A stretch of DNA of 11,607 nt from Bacteroidota bacterium (GCA_003648395.1 QMPB01000086.1:1-11607); one strand, 5' to 3'; shown: positions 1 to 7,010, numbered from the stretch's first letter. Made by a program: numbers and translations. The notes: generated from the sequence alone by a model not told the origin.

Positions 1-1
1 A

Positions 2-637
2 ATGGAAAATTTAATTGGAAAAAAAGCCCCAAAATTCGTAGCAAATGCAGTAATTAATGGTGGTGAAATCACTGAAGGATTCTCTTTAGATCAATTTATT
101 GGTAAGAAACATGTAGTTTTTTTCTTTTACCCTCTAGACTTCACTTTTGTATGTCCAACAGAGATTATAGCATTCCAAGAAAAGATGGAAGAGTTTGACA
201 AAAGAAACGTTGCTGTTGTAGGATGTTCTGTAGATTCAGAATTCTCTCATTGGGCATGGCTAAACACTGAGTTAAAAGATGGTGGAATTAAAGGAGTAAA
301 ATATCCATTAGTATCTGATTTAAGCAAAACTATTGCTGAAAATTATGGTGTGCTTGCAGGTGAGTATGATTATGATGATGAAGGAAATGCAACTTTCAAA
401 GGTGCTCCTGTAGCTTATCGTGGTCTATTCTTAATCGACAAAGATGGAATTGTACGTCATAATGTAATTAACGACCTTCCTTTAGGACGTAGCATTGATG
501 AAGCAATCCGTATGGTTGACGCTTTACAATATTTTGAAACACATGGTGAAGTTTGCCCTGCAAACTGGAAGCCAGGTGACGAAGCTATGACTGCATCTCA
601 TGAAGGAGTAGCTGAATATTTAGCAAAAAAAGCCTAA
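2..637 (+). CDS. Typical 2-Cys peroxiredoxin (AhpC/Prx1 type)
   Basis: Cytoplasmic thiol peroxidase that reduces hydrogen peroxide, organic peroxides or peroxynitrite; the usual electron donors are thioredoxin or AhpF, neither of which is in the window. The 211-aa length fits the family. The peroxidatic cysteine is C51 in DFTFVCPTE, with T48 and R140 as the other active-site residues. The resolving cysteine is C185 in GEVCPANWKPG, and this C-terminal form matches the Prx1/Tsa1 branch. The start codon lies two bases from the window edge; MENLIGKKAP is a normal N-terminus for the family, so the gene looks complete, but its promoter is outside. The GGLG loop reads GGIK (94-97) and the C-terminal YF motif reads YL, so overoxidation sensitivity may be reduced (inference). 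A superoxide reductase gene, whose product would feed it peroxide, follows after 92 nt. Confidence 0.96.
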   Translation: MENLIGKKAPKFVANAVINGGEITEGFSLDQFIGKKHVVFFFYPLDFTFVCPTEIIAFQEKMEEFDKRNVAVVGCSVDSEFSHWAWLNTELKDGGIKGVKYPLVSDLSKTIAENYGVLAGEYDYDDEGNATFKGAPVAYRGLFLIDKDGIVRHNVINDLPLGRSIDEAIRMVDALQYFETHGEVCPANWKPGDEAMTASHEGVAEYLAKKA

Positions 638-655
638 GTAGCTTTAAAGAACAAT

Positions 656-688
656 AAGTATCTCCAATTTGCAAAATTGGAGATACTT
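656..688 (+). terminator. Strong hairpin after the peroxiredoxin gene
   Basis: Perfect 15-bp inverted repeat (arms 656-670 and 674-688) around a 3-nt loop GCA, starting 18 nt after the peroxiredoxin stop codon. It is followed by TTAAACAAAAAAAC rather than a T-run, so it is not a textbook intrinsic terminator. It could be a partial terminator, a 3'-end stabilising or processing structure, or a way to set the ratio of peroxiredoxin to superoxide reductase transcript. The structure is seen directly; the role is inferred. Confidence 0.65.
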
Positions 689-729
689 TAAACAAAAAAA
701 CATTATAAACATTTAAAAACATTAATACC

Positions 730-1110
730 ATGAAAATTAACAGATATCAAGATATTTCAGAAATAGATAGAGAAGCTAAAAAAGATTATATTGACCGTCA
801 TTCAGCATTTGTACATTGTGAAAATAGCGCAAATGCAGGTGAAAAATTTAAAGTAAAAGTTCAAGTTGGTGACGAGTATAAGCACCCAGATGATTTTGAT
901 CATTTTATTCAATGGGTTCAATTATGGGATGGAGAACGTTTTCTTGCAGAAGCAAGCTTTAGCGCTGGAGCAATGGGAAATGCACCTGCTAATTTAGAAG
1001 TTGATTTCTATATAGTTCCTACTAAAAATATGAAGCTTATTGCTCATGCATACTGCACTAAACATGGATTATGGCAAAGTGATGAAGTTGCTGTTGAAGT
1101 AGCTAAGTAA
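730..1110 (+). CDS. Superoxide reductase, one-iron (neelaredoxin/desulfoferrodoxin type)
   Basis: Reduces superoxide to hydrogen peroxide in the cytoplasm without producing oxygen. At 126 aa it is the short form and lacks the N-terminal rubredoxin-like domain of desulfoferrodoxin. All five ligands of the Fe(His)4Cys centre are visible: H24, H52 (KHP), H58 (DHFIQW), C109 and H112 (CTKHGLW). The usual EKHxP loop, whose Glu and Lys sit over the iron, reads DRHSA here (residues 22-26), so both the Glu and the Lys are conservatively replaced and the Pro is lost. The start at 730 is the only good ATG and has no Shine-Dalgarno sequence, as is usual in this phylum. No consensus promoter is seen in the 92 nt upstream, so transcription may read through the hairpin from the peroxiredoxin gene. 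Confidence 0.93.
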   Translation: MKINRYQDISEIDREAKKDYIDRHSAFVHCENSANAGEKFKVKVQVGDEYKHPDDFDHFIQWVQLWDGERFLAEASFSAGAMGNAPANLEVDFYIVPTKNMKLIAHAYCTKHGLWQSDEVAVEVAK

Positions 1111-1114
1111 ACTA

Positions 1115-1161
1115 CTAACCTGAGTTCGATGTAAGCAAAGCTTACATCGAACTCAGGTTAC
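1115..1161 (+). repeat. Long perfect palindromic hairpin after the superoxide reductase gene
   Basis: Arms 1116-1135 and 1141-1160 are exact reverse complements (20 bp). One more C-G pair (1136/1140) leaves a 3-nt AAA loop, giving a 21-bp stem that begins a few bases after the stop codon. No T-run follows immediately. It may act as a transcript 3'-end structure together with the terminator just downstream, or it may be a copy of a dispersed palindromic element. The two cannot be told apart from one copy. Confidence 0.7.
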
Positions 1162-1178
1162 TATATTTTACTATGGTG

Positions 1179-1224
1179 AAAAGCTTATTTAGATTGATTT
1201 TTCAATTCTAACTAAGCTTTTTTT
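1179..1224 (+). terminator. Rho-independent terminator after the superoxide reductase gene
   Basis: Outer arms AAAAGCTTA (1179-1187) and TAAGCTTTT (1213-1221) enclose a second pairing, TAGATTGA with TCAATTCTA (one bulged T), around a TTTT loop. The structure ends in a run of seven T (1218-1224). This is the canonical stem plus U-tract of an intrinsic terminator and separates the superoxide reductase from the next transcription unit. Confidence 0.8.
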
Positions 1225-1260
1225 ATGTCTATAATTCAGATACAATTTTATAAATATTAA

Positions 1261-1293
1261 TTGCTATTTTTCGTGATTTTTTTTCTACATTTA
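1261..1293 (+). promoter_or_regulatory. Possible Bacteroidota-type promoter for the flavoprotein operon
   Basis: TACATTTA (1286-1293) matches seven of eight positions of the TAnnTTTG -7 element. TTG (1261-1263) lies 22 nt upstream as a -33 element. It sits downstream of the terminator at 1179-1224 and about 75 nt before the chosen start of the next gene. A small hairpin (CACGAT-ACA-ATCGTG, 1319-1333) would fall in the leader. AT-rich DNA yields such matches easily, so this is tentative. Confidence 0.4.
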
Positions 1294-1369
1294 CCACCTC
1301 ATTATTATTTAACAACAGCACGATACAATCGTGATTTACAATATATTACAGAACCAACTTAGTAAGCTA

Positions 1370-2353
1370 ATGACAAATTTAGAAACAGAATATTTAGGAT
1401 TAAAACTCAAAAATCCTATAATAATAGCAAGCTCTGGACTAACTAATAGTGTTGAGAAGATAATTAAGCTTGAAGAAAATGGTGCTGCGGCAGTAGTTCT
1501 CAAGTCATTATTTGAAGAACAAATTCTCGCTGATGCTGCTCATAGCATTTCTTTAGACCAAAGCTATGGTTATGATGTTAACGATTATATAACTAATAGT
1601 TTAAGAGATAATAGTATTTCTGATTATATAACATTAATAAAAGAAGCTAAAAAGAGCGTTAATATTCCAATAATAGCATCAATAAACTGTGTGAGCGATC
1701 GTGAATGGGCTGAATTTACTAAAGAAATTGAATCAGCTGGAGCTGATGCCCTAGAATTAAATATTGGGTTACTTCCTTCAGACCATAATGTAAGTAGCGA
1801 AGATAATGAAAAACGCTATTTTGATATTCTTGAAAAAATAAGAAAAACTACTAATCTACCCATTGCAATAAAGATGGGGCAATATTCTGCTGGTTTAGCA
1901 AATCTAATTAAGAAAATCAGCTGGACTGGATATGTTGATGCTTTTGTACTATTTAATAGATATTTCAGTCCTGATATTGATATTGAGAATATGAAAATTA
2001 CATCTACAGGCGTTTTCTCTAGCTCTGAAGACATATCAGATTCTCTAAGATGGGTAGCGATAATGAGCAATGTTATAGAAGTTCCTATTGCTGCTACAAC
2101 GGGTATACATACAGGTGGAGATGTTATAAAACAGATTCTTGCTGGTGCAACAGCTGTTCAAATTGCTTCAAGTATTTATAAAAATGGGCCTGAACATATT
2201 CAAACAATAATTAAGGATATGGAAGATTGGATGGAAAGAAAATCTTTTTCTAATGTAGAGAGTTTTAAAGGAAAAATGTCTTTCGATAGCGATAATAACA
2301 CTATTGCGTTTGAAAGAATTCAATTTATGAAGCATTTTGGGAATATAGAGTAG
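1370..2353 (+). CDS. Dihydroorotate dehydrogenase-like FMN TIM-barrel protein, catalytic residue missing
   Basis: A 327-aa member of the class 1 dihydroorotate dehydrogenase fold, probably binding FMN. The N-terminal strand LKNPIIIASSGLTNS, the FMN-contacting lysine in AIKMG (K168) and the phosphate-binding C-terminal part (TGIHTGGD 244-251, then ILAGATAVQIASS) are all present. In true class 1 enzymes the stretch after LELN reads SCPN, with the catalytic base Cys; here residues 129-140 read ELNIGLLPSDHN, with no Cys or Ser at that place. It is therefore unlikely to make orotate, and its substrate is unknown. A GTG start at 1331 would add 13 residues (MIYNILQNQ...) before MTNLETEYLGLKL. I prefer the ATG at 1370 because the family begins here. 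It is first in a three-gene unit, 32 nt before the ferredoxin--NADP reductase, which suggests the two may exchange electrons (inference). Confidence 0.88.
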   Translation: MTNLETEYLGLKLKNPIIIASSGLTNSVEKIIKLEENGAAAVVLKSLFEEQILADAAHSISLDQSYGYDVNDYITNSLRDNSISDYITLIKEAKKSVNIPIIASINCVSDREWAEFTKEIESAGADALELNIGLLPSDHNVSSEDNEKRYFDILEKIRKTTNLPIAIKMGQYSAGLANLIKKISWTGYVDAFVLFNRYFSPDIDIENMKITSTGVFSSSEDISDSLRWVAIMSNVIEVPIAATTGIHTGGDVIKQILAGATAVQIASSIYKNGPEHIQTIIKDMEDWMERKSFSNVESFKGKMSFDSDNNTIAFERIQFMKHFGNIE

Positions 2354-2385
2354 ATAAATTTAATATATTAAATATAAATATAATT

Positions 2386-3192
2386 ATGAATGATTTAAAT
2401 GGCATTGTTACCCAAGTAGTTCAAATTTCACCAACAATGAAAGTATTTAGGATTGCACCAGATGGCTGGGAATTACCTGATTTTAAATCTGGACAATTTT
2501 GTGCACTCTTCCTACCAGGTTCTGCTCCTCGTTGTGCTGAGTCTACTCCTGACAGAGAACCCGTTGACCCAGATAAAATGATTAAAAAAGCTTATTCTAT
2601 TGCTTCATCTTCAAGGTCAAAAGAATTCTTAGAATTTTATATTACACTAGTACATTCAGGAGCACTTACTCCTCGCCTATTTGAATTAAAGATTGGTGAC
2701 CGCGTTGGTGTTGGTAATAAGTTTGTTGGAATGTTTACTCTAGATCAAATTCCTAATGACCAGAATATTGTACTTATTGCAACTGGTACTGGTGTTGCTC
2801 CTTATATGAGTATGCTTCGTTCTAATGCATTACAAAGAACAGGAAAATTAGCTATTATTCATGGCGCTGCTAACTCATGGGATTTAGGATATTCTTCTGA
2901 ACTAGACTTATTGCAGACATTAACTCCTAATTTCAAATATCTACCAACAATTACTGATCCTGAGAAAGAAATGACTCCTTGGACAGGGCATGTTGATTTT
3001 ATTCAAGATATGTGGAATGCTGGAATTATGGAAGAAACTTGGGGTTTTAAACCAGAAGCAACAAATACTCATGTATTTCTTTGTGGAAATCCAAGAATGA
3101 TTTCAGATATGACTGAAGCATTGGAGAAAGATAATTTCTCTGAATGGAGCAGGAAAAATCCAGAAGGACAAATTCACTCTGAGAAATTCTAG
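2386..3192 (+). CDS. Ferredoxin--NADP reductase (FAD-dependent)
   Basis: Transfers electrons between NADP(H) and ferredoxin, flavodoxin or a similar partner. The 268-aa protein has the two expected domains. The FAD-binding barrel (about 1-120) carries the RxYS-type motif as KKAYSIASS (67-75), where the Arg that holds the FAD pyrophosphate is replaced by Lys. The NADP-binding domain (about 125-268) has GTGVAPYMSML (134-144) and CGNPRMI (233-239). The C-terminus GQIHSEKF resembles the Fpr tail. A loop insertion with PGSAPRC and a run of acidic and Pro residues (about 43-66) precedes the KKAYS motif, as in a sub-branch of bacterial reductases. It lies between an FMN-fold protein and a diiron protein, with gaps of 32 and 24 nt. 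Co-transcription makes it a candidate reductase for one or both. Confidence 0.92.
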   Translation: MNDLNGIVTQVVQISPTMKVFRIAPDGWELPDFKSGQFCALFLPGSAPRCAESTPDREPVDPDKMIKKAYSIASSSRSKEFLEFYITLVHSGALTPRLFELKIGDRVGVGNKFVGMFTLDQIPNDQNIVLIATGTGVAPYMSMLRSNALQRTGKLAIIHGAANSWDLGYSSELDLLQTLTPNFKYLPTITDPEKEMTPWTGHVDFIQDMWNAGIMEETWGFKPEATNTHVFLCGNPRMISDMTEALEKDNFSEWSRKNPEGQIHSEKF

Positions 3193-3216
3193 TTATTAAC
3201 CTTAAAGCTATTTATC

Positions 3217-3675
3217 ATGAAACAATTTAAAGATATTAATGAAGTAATTACTTTCGCTATCAATCAGGAGCAAGAAGCAATAGATTTTTATAGTGAGTTA
3301 GCAGAACAAGCTAAAAGTAATGATGTAAAAGAAACTTTCTACGAATTTGTAAAGGAAGAAATGGAGCATAAAGCTAAATTAATGAAGATAAAAATGGATG
3401 GTAGCTTCTCAGTGATTACTAATGAGAAAGTCCAAGACCTTATGATTTCTGATTATCTTGTTCCTGTTAAGCCAACTGCAGATATGACCTATCAGCAAGT
3501 ACTAATAGTGGCAATGAAAAAGGAAAAAGCAGCGTTTAAGCTTTATAAGAATCTTTCAAAAATGTCACCTTCTGAAGAATTAAAAGATTTATTTAACCTA
3601 CTAGCTCTAGAAGAAGCCAGCCATAAGCTACAGTTTGAACAAGAATATGATGACGTTATTCTCACAGAGAATTAG
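3217..3675 (+). CDS. Rubrerythrin-like ferritin-family diiron protein
   Basis: A 152-aa four-helix-bundle protein with a complete diiron site repeated in two halves. The first half has E18 (EQEAIDFY), E48 and H51 (EEMEH). The second has E103 (EKAAFKLY), E133 and H136 (EEASH). This is the rubrerythrin pattern of two E...ExxH pairs, without the C-terminal rubredoxin domain. Relatives reduce hydrogen peroxide or handle iron. With no rubredoxin domain it would need an external electron donor; the upstream reductase is a positional candidate. There is no signal peptide, so it is cytoplasmic. It is last in the three-gene unit and is followed at once by a terminator. Family membership is firm; peroxidase activity is an inference. 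Confidence 0.88.
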   Translation: MKQFKDINEVITFAINQEQEAIDFYSELAEQAKSNDVKETFYEFVKEEMEHKAKLMKIKMDGSFSVITNEKVQDLMISDYLVPVKPTADMTYQQVLIVAMKKEKAAFKLYKNLSKMSPSEELKDLFNLLALEEASHKLQFEQEYDDVILTEN

Positions 3676-3698
3676 AGCTTCATTTTAACAAAATATAG

Positions 3699-3727
3699 AA
3701 AGCCGCTCTCAAAAGAAGTGGCTTTTT
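3699..3727 (+). terminator. Rho-independent terminator after the diiron-protein gene
   Basis: AAAGCCGCT (3699-3707) pairs with AGTGGCTTT (3717-3725), nine pairs including one G-U, around a 9-nt loop, and ends in five T (3723-3727). It closes the flavoprotein/reductase/ferritin unit just 19 nt before the next start codon. Confidence 0.85.
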
Positions 3728-3746
3728 ACTTACAATACTGAACAAT

Positions 3747-4418
3747 ATGCAACAGAATATTTCATATAAAGCTAACGAACTTGGAGAAAAGGGTTATTAC
3801 TTTAATAAAGTATACTACTTTCAAAAAGCTTGGAATCTTATTTCTCCTCATTGGGTGCTACTATCTGCATTTACTGCTCTATACGTTGGTTTCTTATATA
3901 TCTCATTAAGAAACCCTGACTTTGGGCAAATAGCACAAATGATAGTTGCAGGTCCAATATCTGCTGGTTATTACCTTACAATAAATAAAATAAGAAAGGG
4001 TGAACATATTAGTTTTAGTAATTTCTTTGATGGTTTTAGAATGTTTATGCCAGTAATGATTGTATCTATGCTATCAGGTCTAATTATTTCCATTGGCATG
4101 ATTCTTCTTGTTATTCCTGGAATATTCTTTAGTGTTATTTATCTTTTTGCTATGCCTCTAGTAGTCTTTGGTAAATTAGATTTTTGGGCTGCCATGGAAT
4201 CCAGCAGAATAATAATTACTAAGAACTTTACAGAAGCATTTCTTTTTGGCTTAATGATAATTGGAATTAATATTTTAGGATTACTTGCCCTAGGATTTGG
4301 TGTACTAATTACGATTCCCCTATCCTATGCAGTAATATTAATGGCATATGAAGATATTTACAATTTCGATGAAATAGAAGAAGGTCCTATAAAAGATGAT
4401 TTTAGTCATTTCAGATAA
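3747..4418 (+). CDS. Uncharacterised multi-pass membrane protein
   Basis: A 223-aa inner-membrane protein of unknown function. Residues 1-30 are polar (with a YYFNKVYYF cluster), followed by about five or six hydrophobic segments near 34-54, 61-80, 100-122, 122-145, 165-190 and 190-210. The tail is acidic (FDEIEEGPIKDDFSHFR). The mid-protein pattern VIPGIFFSVIYLFAMPLVV followed by an amphipathic AAMESSR segment resembles small DUF975-like membrane proteins, but I cannot assign it firmly. The gene starts 19 nt after a terminator, so its own promoter would overlap that terminator or it relies on read-through. ribD starts only 3 nt after its stop codon, so the two are probably co-transcribed; this gives no clear functional link. 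Confidence 0.82.
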   Translation: MQQNISYKANELGEKGYYFNKVYYFQKAWNLISPHWVLLSAFTALYVGFLYISLRNPDFGQIAQMIVAGPISAGYYLTINKIRKGEHISFSNFFDGFRMFMPVMIVSMLSGLIISIGMILLVIPGIFFSVIYLFAMPLVVFGKLDFWAAMESSRIIITKNFTEAFLFGLMIIGINILGLLALGFGVLITIPLSYAVILMAYEDIYNFDEIEEGPIKDDFSHFR

Positions 4419-4421
4419 AAC

Positions 4422-5480
4422 ATGAACAATAATATTGACAACATATATATGCAAAGATGCTTGGATCTTGCCGTAAAAGGCAGAACCAATGTAAAACCTA
4501 ACCCTATGGTTGGATGCGTAATTGTATATGATGGGAAAATTATAGGAGAATCTTACCATAAAGAATATGGCAAGGCTCATGCAGAAGTTAATGCTATTAA
4601 TAGCGTTAAAAACAAAAATCTTCTTTCAGAGGCAACACTTTATGTCAATCTAGAACCTTGCGCACATTATGGAAAAACACCTCCTTGCTCCGATTTAATT
4701 GTTGCAAAGAAACTTAAAAGAGTTGTAGTTGGTTGTAAAGATTCCTTTGCTAAAGTTGCAGGAAAAGGAATTGAAAGAATGCAAAATGCAGGAATTGAAG
4801 TTGAAGTTGGCATTCTAGAAAAAGAAAGTCTAGAGCTTAACAAAGCATTCTTTACTTACCATTCTAATAAGCGCCCATATATAATTCTAAAATGGGCACA
4901 AACACTTGATGCTTTTATTGATGTTATTAGAAAACCAAGTGACCCTATCGGAATAAACTGGATTACACATCCTAACTTAAGAATGATAGTTCATAAATGG
5001 CGGAGCGAAGAAAGCTCTATTATGGTTGGTGCTGGAACTGCAATAAATGATAATCCTAAGCTGGATACCCGCGAATGGTATGGGAAAAATCCACTTAGAA
5101 TTCTAATATCTGAATTTAATAAAATAAATTTTTCATCTAAACTGCTTGATAACACTATTCCAACAATTATTTTCACAAATAAAGAAGTGAAAAACAAATC
5201 AAATACTGAATTTATTAGTATTGACTTTAATGAGAATCCAATAAAACAGGTTCTAGATTATCTTTATAAGATAGAAATTCAAAGCGTAATTATAGAAGGA
5301 GGACAGCAATTATTACAATCCTTTATTGATGAACAATTATGGGATGAAGCACGAGTATTAATTGGGGATAAAACTTTTGGTAAAGGATTATCTGCACCAA
5401 TTCTTAATCAAAAACATTGCGATAATTTTAGGTTTTCAAATGACACAATAATGCATTATTATAACAACATATGGGAATAA
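4422..5480 (+). CDS. ribD: RibD: bifunctional riboflavin-synthesis deaminase/reductase
   Basis: Catalyses two consecutive steps of riboflavin synthesis: deamination of 2,5-diamino-6-ribosylamino-pyrimidinone 5'-phosphate, then NADPH-dependent reduction of the ribose side chain. The N-terminal deaminase domain (1 to about 145) has the zinc site H53 and catalytic E55 in HAEVNAI, with C80 and C89 in the motif LEPCAHYGKTPPC. The reductase domain (about 150-352) begins RPYIILKWAQTLDAF, where the usual Gly of LDG is Ala (A164), and contains MVGAGTAINDNPKLDTR and the nucleotide-binding IEGGQQLLQSF. The 352-aa length is normal. No other rib gene is in the window, so the pathway is scattered. It lies between two membrane-protein genes, with a 3-nt gap upstream and a 10-nt overlap downstream. 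Flavin supply suits the flavoproteins encoded upstream, but that may be chance. Confidence 0.96.
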   Translation: MNNNIDNIYMQRCLDLAVKGRTNVKPNPMVGCVIVYDGKIIGESYHKEYGKAHAEVNAINSVKNKNLLSEATLYVNLEPCAHYGKTPPCSDLIVAKKLKRVVVGCKDSFAKVAGKGIERMQNAGIEVEVGILEKESLELNKAFFTYHSNKRPYIILKWAQTLDAFIDVIRKPSDPIGINWITHPNLRMIVHKWRSEESSIMVGAGTAINDNPKLDTREWYGKNPLRILISEFNKINFSSKLLDNTIPTIIFTNKEVKNKSNTEFISIDFNENPIKQVLDYLYKIEIQSVIIEGGQQLLQSFIDEQLWDEARVLIGDKTFGKGLSAPILNQKHCDNFRFSNDTIMHYYNNIWE

Positions 5481-6352
5481 TTTTTTTAATAGTTTCAATA
5501 CTATTTTTCGTTAGCATATTCTTAACATTTAGAATATTCGATTATTATAAAATTAATAATCCACAGGCTATTATTATTAACTACGCTATTGCTTCTCTTG
5601 TTTCATATTTCTTTTACAAAGGAGATATTCCCTTATCTACAGTTTCCACACTTGATTGGTTTCCATATTCTGCTGTTCTAGGGGTATTATTTATGCTCTC
5701 CTTTTTATTATTTGCGATTAGTACCCAAAAAGCTGGTATTGCTATCACTTCTGTAGCTAGTAAAATGTCCGTTTTAATACCAGTTTTTCTTGGTGCATAT
5801 TTATACGAATATGAAACATTAAATACGGTAAAAATTGTTGGACTAATTCTTTCAATTGTTTCTTTCTATTTAATATTTAAAAAAGAAAAAACTGAAGAAT
5901 TTGATATTAGAAAGATAATTCTTCCTTTTTTTATATTTCTTTTTAGTGGTGCTAATGATAGCTTACTTAAATATATCCGAGAAATGTTTTTTAAGTCTTC
6001 AGAAATAAATCTTGATCATGAGATATTATTTATGGGAATTCTTTTTTCATTTTCTTTTATTAGTGGACTTATTATTCTTGGAACAATTACAATTGCTAAA
6101 AAAGAAAAATTTGAGTTTAAAACAATTATTGCAGGTACAATTTTAGGAGTTATTAATTTCTTTTCAGTATTAACAATGTTTAAAGCAATGGGACATTTCG
6201 AAAGCTCTTTCTTCTTTCCTGTGTTTAATGTAAGTATAGTAGGATTATCTACTCTGATTGGAATTATATTATTCAAGGAGAAATTAAGTAAAACAAATAA
6301 GATAGGAACAGTGCTTGCTCTTATTACAATTCTTCTTTTAGCATTAAATTAA
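5471..6352 (+). CDS. EamA/DMT-superfamily transporter-like membrane protein
   Basis: A 293-aa integral membrane protein with about ten hydrophobic helices in two halves of five, and the charged stretch FKKEKTEEFDIRK (about 136-148) between them. This is the layout of EamA-type drug/metabolite transporters. The family-like segments are SFLLFAISTQKAGIAITSVASKMSVLIPVFLG in the first half and FKAMGHFESSFFFPVFNVSIVGLSTLIGIILFKEKLS in the second. The substrate is unknown. The start codon lies within the last codons of ribD (10-nt overlap), so translation is probably coupled. A riboflavin-related substrate is possible by context only. The 3' end overlaps the opposing minus-strand gene by 9 nt, and no separate terminator is visible. 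Confidence 0.85.
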   Translation: MGIIFLIVSILFFVSIFLTFRIFDYYKINNPQAIIINYAIASLVSYFFYKGDIPLSTVSTLDWFPYSAVLGVLFMLSFLLFAISTQKAGIAITSVASKMSVLIPVFLGAYLYEYETLNTVKIVGLILSIVSFYLIFKKEKTEEFDIRKIILPFFIFLFSGANDSLLKYIREMFFKSSEINLDHEILFMGILFSFSFISGLIILGTITIAKKEKFEFKTIIAGTILGVINFFSVLTMFKAMGHFESSFFFPVFNVSIVGLSTLIGIILFKEKLSKTNKIGTVLALITILLLALN

Positions 6353-6979
6353 ATCTTTAATAAGATCTTCGCTATTCCCTTTTTTTGAAGCTGAATCAGG
6401 TATATTCTTTCTTATTTCCTCAAGTGTATCTTTATTGACATAAAAAAACTGAACACTAATTTGTCCGTTATCAAAAACCTTCAAATAGTTATTATTTTCA
6501 TCAATATAATAATTGTCATTATTCTCATCTATCACTAAGTCGTATTTGGACTTAAGTGACTGATAAATACTTTTCTTAGCTCCTTTTGATGCCTCTAAAT
6601 AATCAAAGGAGACTCTAACATATACCACAATGTCATTGTATAAATGTATTTGAGATAGAATATTAATTCTAGAAATATTTTGACGATAAAATAATATAGT
6701 ATGACCTATACCCACATCCTTAGAAAGACTATATTTTGCCTTCCCTAATTTACTTATCACATTTGCAGAATTACTACCAAGTTTAATACCATTTGGAAGA
6801 AAAGGAATCTCTATTCTATCACAATCTTTATAATCATCAAGTATACTCAATGTCTGATACAATGTCAACAAACTACTAATTGTATTATTTAATTCATAAT
6901 ATTCAGCTTTGTGAGAATAATATAAAAGAGAAGATGCTCTACCTGAGAAAAGGTAGTTAAGCAATGAATTTGCTCTCAT
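6344..6979 (-). CDS. Conserved-looking hypothetical protein, 211 aa
   Basis: I do not recognise the family. The protein has no signal peptide or membrane segment and is probably cytoplasmic. It is Asn/Tyr/Ser-rich, with alternating strands and short helices. Residues about 60-100 read PNGIKLGSNSANVISKLGKA... followed by GHTILFYRQN; the G(x)nVxxxLG pattern recalls small BamE-like folds, but this is weak. There is an acidic Asn-rich stretch near 150-165 (DENNDNYYIDENNNY) and a Lys/Asp-rich C-terminus. It lies 67 nt downstream of the VWA-domain gene on the same strand and may be co-transcribed with it or use the -7-like element at 7011-7018. Its last 9 nt overlap the end of the convergent transporter gene. 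The length, uninterrupted frame and strand arrangement support a real gene. Confidence 0.75.
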   Translation of the reverse strand: MRANSLLNYLFSGRASSLLYYSHKAEYYELNNTISSLLTLYQTLSILDDYKDCDRIEIPFLPNGIKLGSNSANVISKLGKAKYSLSKDVGIGHTILFYRQNISRINILSQIHLYNDIVVYVRVSFDYLEASKGAKKSIYQSLKSKYDLVIDENNDNYYIDENNNYLKVFDNGQISVQFFYVNKDTLEEIRKNIPDSASKKGNSEDLIKDLI

Positions 6980-7010
6980 ATTAATAAAATTTTAGAATAA
7001 CTAAGCGTTA

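Noticed and set aside
1331..1369. GTG start that lengthens the DHOD-like protein by 13 residues
   Set aside because: The extra residues do not look like the family N-terminus, which begins at MTNLETEYLGLKLKNP. The GTG also lies in a small hairpin that is better explained as leader.
1816..2070. Open frame on the minus strand inside the DHOD-like gene
   Set aside because: Antisense to a well-supported gene, with no domain or promoter. The same applies to 4338-4580, 4991-5197, 6016-6276 and 11096-11344 (minus strand) and 8809-9048 (plus strand).
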